The notes under the pieces were generated by a model, which made no database searches, was not told the DNA's origin, and saw only the letters and a program-made list of their open reading frames with translations. A DNA stretch of 64,000 bases from Cryobacterium glucosi (GTDB lineage Bacteria > Actinomycetota > Actinomycetes > Actinomycetales > Microbacteriaceae): NCBI RefSeq assembly GCF_004402235.1, contig NZ_SOFS01000018.1, positions 121,438-185,437 on the forward strand, in the 5' to 3' direction. Of the stretch, positions 63,109 to 64,000 are shown in pieces. Position numbers and translations under genes: made by a program. Positions within the stretch are counted from its first letter, which is position 1; each line of letters opens with the position of its first letter.

Positions 63109-64000
63109 GTGGCTGCGAAACCACGCGTACATGAGATCGCTAGCGAGCTCAATGTCGACAGCAAGGTAGCCCTTGCGAAACTGAAAGAGATGGGCGAGTT
63201 CGTCAAGGGCCCGTCCAGCAGTGTTGAACCCCCGGTAGCCCGTCGTCTGCGCGCGGCTCTGCTGGCCGACGCCGCTTCCGGCGCCGGAACCACTGCCCCG
63301 TCAACCACCCCGGGTGCCGGCGCAACGCCGGGTGCCCCCACAGGCGTCAAGCCCGGCGCGCGGCCCTCACCGGCCCGCCTCGCGGTCAAGCCGGGTGCAC
63401 GCCCGAGTGCGGCTCCTGCCGCGCCCGTCGAAGCCCCCGCAGCGGATGCCGCACCGCATCCCGTCGCGCCCCTCACCGTCGCAGAGCGCCAGACGGTCGC
63501 CGTCGAAAAGGCCGCAGCTGCTGAGAAGTCCGCGAGCATCGAGAAGGCTGCCGAACAGGCTGCCGCAGCAGACCCGACCGCCCCGAAGACGGCCACCCCG
63601 GCGGCCAAGTCCGACCGTGGTCCGTCCACGGGCGCCAAGCCCGGCGCGAGCGTTCCGCGCCCGCCGTCGGCACGTCCGGGCAACAACCCCTTCGCCAGCA
63701 ACCAGGGCATGGGCAAGACCCCCACGCCGCGTCCGGGCAACAACCCGTTCGCGAGCGCACAGGGCATGGGCCAGCGCCCGCCGTCCTCGACGGCCCCGAG
63801 CAACATCCCCCGTCCCGCCGCACCCCGACCCGGCGCACCGCGTCCGGGCGGACCCGGCCAGGCTCCGCGCCCGACCGGTTTCGGCCAGCGTCCCGGCGCG
63901 TTCCAGCGTCCGGGCGGCGCCGGAGCCGGCGGAGCACGTCCCGCCTTCCAGCGCCCCGGTGGCGCGCCCGCCGGTGCCCCCGGCTTCGGCCCGCCGCGTC
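63109..64000 (+). CDS. infB: Translation initiation factor IF-2, N-terminal part (cut by window end)
   Basis: About 297 residues are visible, the frame running off the right edge. It begins [47 protein letters not shown], the IF2_N module that helps bind the ribosome. A long Pro/Gly/Ala-rich linker follows with repeats of RPGNNPFAS and QRPGG type, as in other actinobacterial IF-2 proteins. The GTPase domain lies outside the window. GGAG stands before the GTG. It completes the nusA operon. Confidence 0.95.
   Translation, partial: MAAKPRVHEIASELNVDSKVALAKLKEMGEFVKGPSSSVEPPVARRLRAALLADAASGAGTTAPSTTPGAGATPGAPTGVKPGARPSPARLAVKPGARPSAAPAAPVEAPAADAAPHPVAPLTVAERQTVAVEKAAAAEKSASIEKAAEQAAAADPTAPKTATPAAKSDRGPSTGAKPGASVPRPPSARPGNNPFASNQGMGKTPTPRPGNNPFASAQGMGQRPPSSTAPSNIPRPAAPRPGAPRPGGPGQAPRPTGFGQRPGAFQRPGGAGAGGARPAFQRPGGAPAGAPGFGPPR

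Overview
The window is GC-rich DNA coding on both strands. It contains DUF2510, DUF4192, a MarP-type CvpA/trypsin protease, PknB-type kinases, GTGA/ATGA start-stop overlaps, many GTG starts, and many genes with a -10 element directly before the start codon. Together these point to an actinobacterium, most likely Microbacteriaceae; genus and species cannot be fixed from the sequence alone. I found no rRNA, tRNA, CRISPR array, insertion sequence or prophage, and no gene-free stretch reaches 300 bases.

Layout. 1-8.7 kb: acyltransferase-3 protein (cut by the left edge), RecQ-type helicase with a phosphoribosyltransferase-like tail, small unknowns, a GH65 phosphorylase/hydrolase and an M18 aminopeptidase. 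8.7-10.5 kb: an NAD(P)-binding protein and a MerR regulator behind a four-copy, 16-bp-period operator array. 10.5-22 kb: a membrane protein, an MpaB-type oxygenase, an iron-sulfur photolyase, MenC, an orphan fusion of a contractile-injection-system domain (Pvc16_N/DUF4255) with a degenerate AAA+ module, RNase HI, MarP, DUF4192 and an Lrp-aminotransferase operon.

22.2-40.8 kb is the most striking part. Nine co-directional, mostly overlapping genes encode FHA protein, PP2C phosphatase, Ser/Thr kinase with an FN3-like ectodomain, a 2000-residue Ig/FN3 surface protein, MoxR ATPase, DUF58 protein, a transglutaminase-fold protein whose catalytic Cys and His are both replaced, a zinc-ribbon/FHA protein, and an FtsK/EccC-like double ATPase. 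The core resembles the kinase-FN3-AAA-DUF58-transglutaminase cluster known from bifidobacteria, with an added secretion-type ATPase. Its likely theme is phospho-threonine-controlled assembly or export of an envelope structure.

41-49.5 kb: a polyamine-type ABC transporter (binding protein, ATPase, two permeases), an asparaginase coupled to a GABA transaminase, OsmC, and a second GABA transaminase. With the aminotransferase at 20-21.6 kb this suggests putrescine/GABA nitrogen scavenging. 49.5-64 kb: PlsC, Dxr, an inserted block (NAD(P)-binding paralogue, lipoprotein, second kinase), site-2 protease, two-component system, SHOCT protein, IspG, ProS, NusA, YlxR and the start of InfB, i.e. the usual actinobacterial isoprenoid/translation neighbourhood with insertions and without rimP between proS and nusA.
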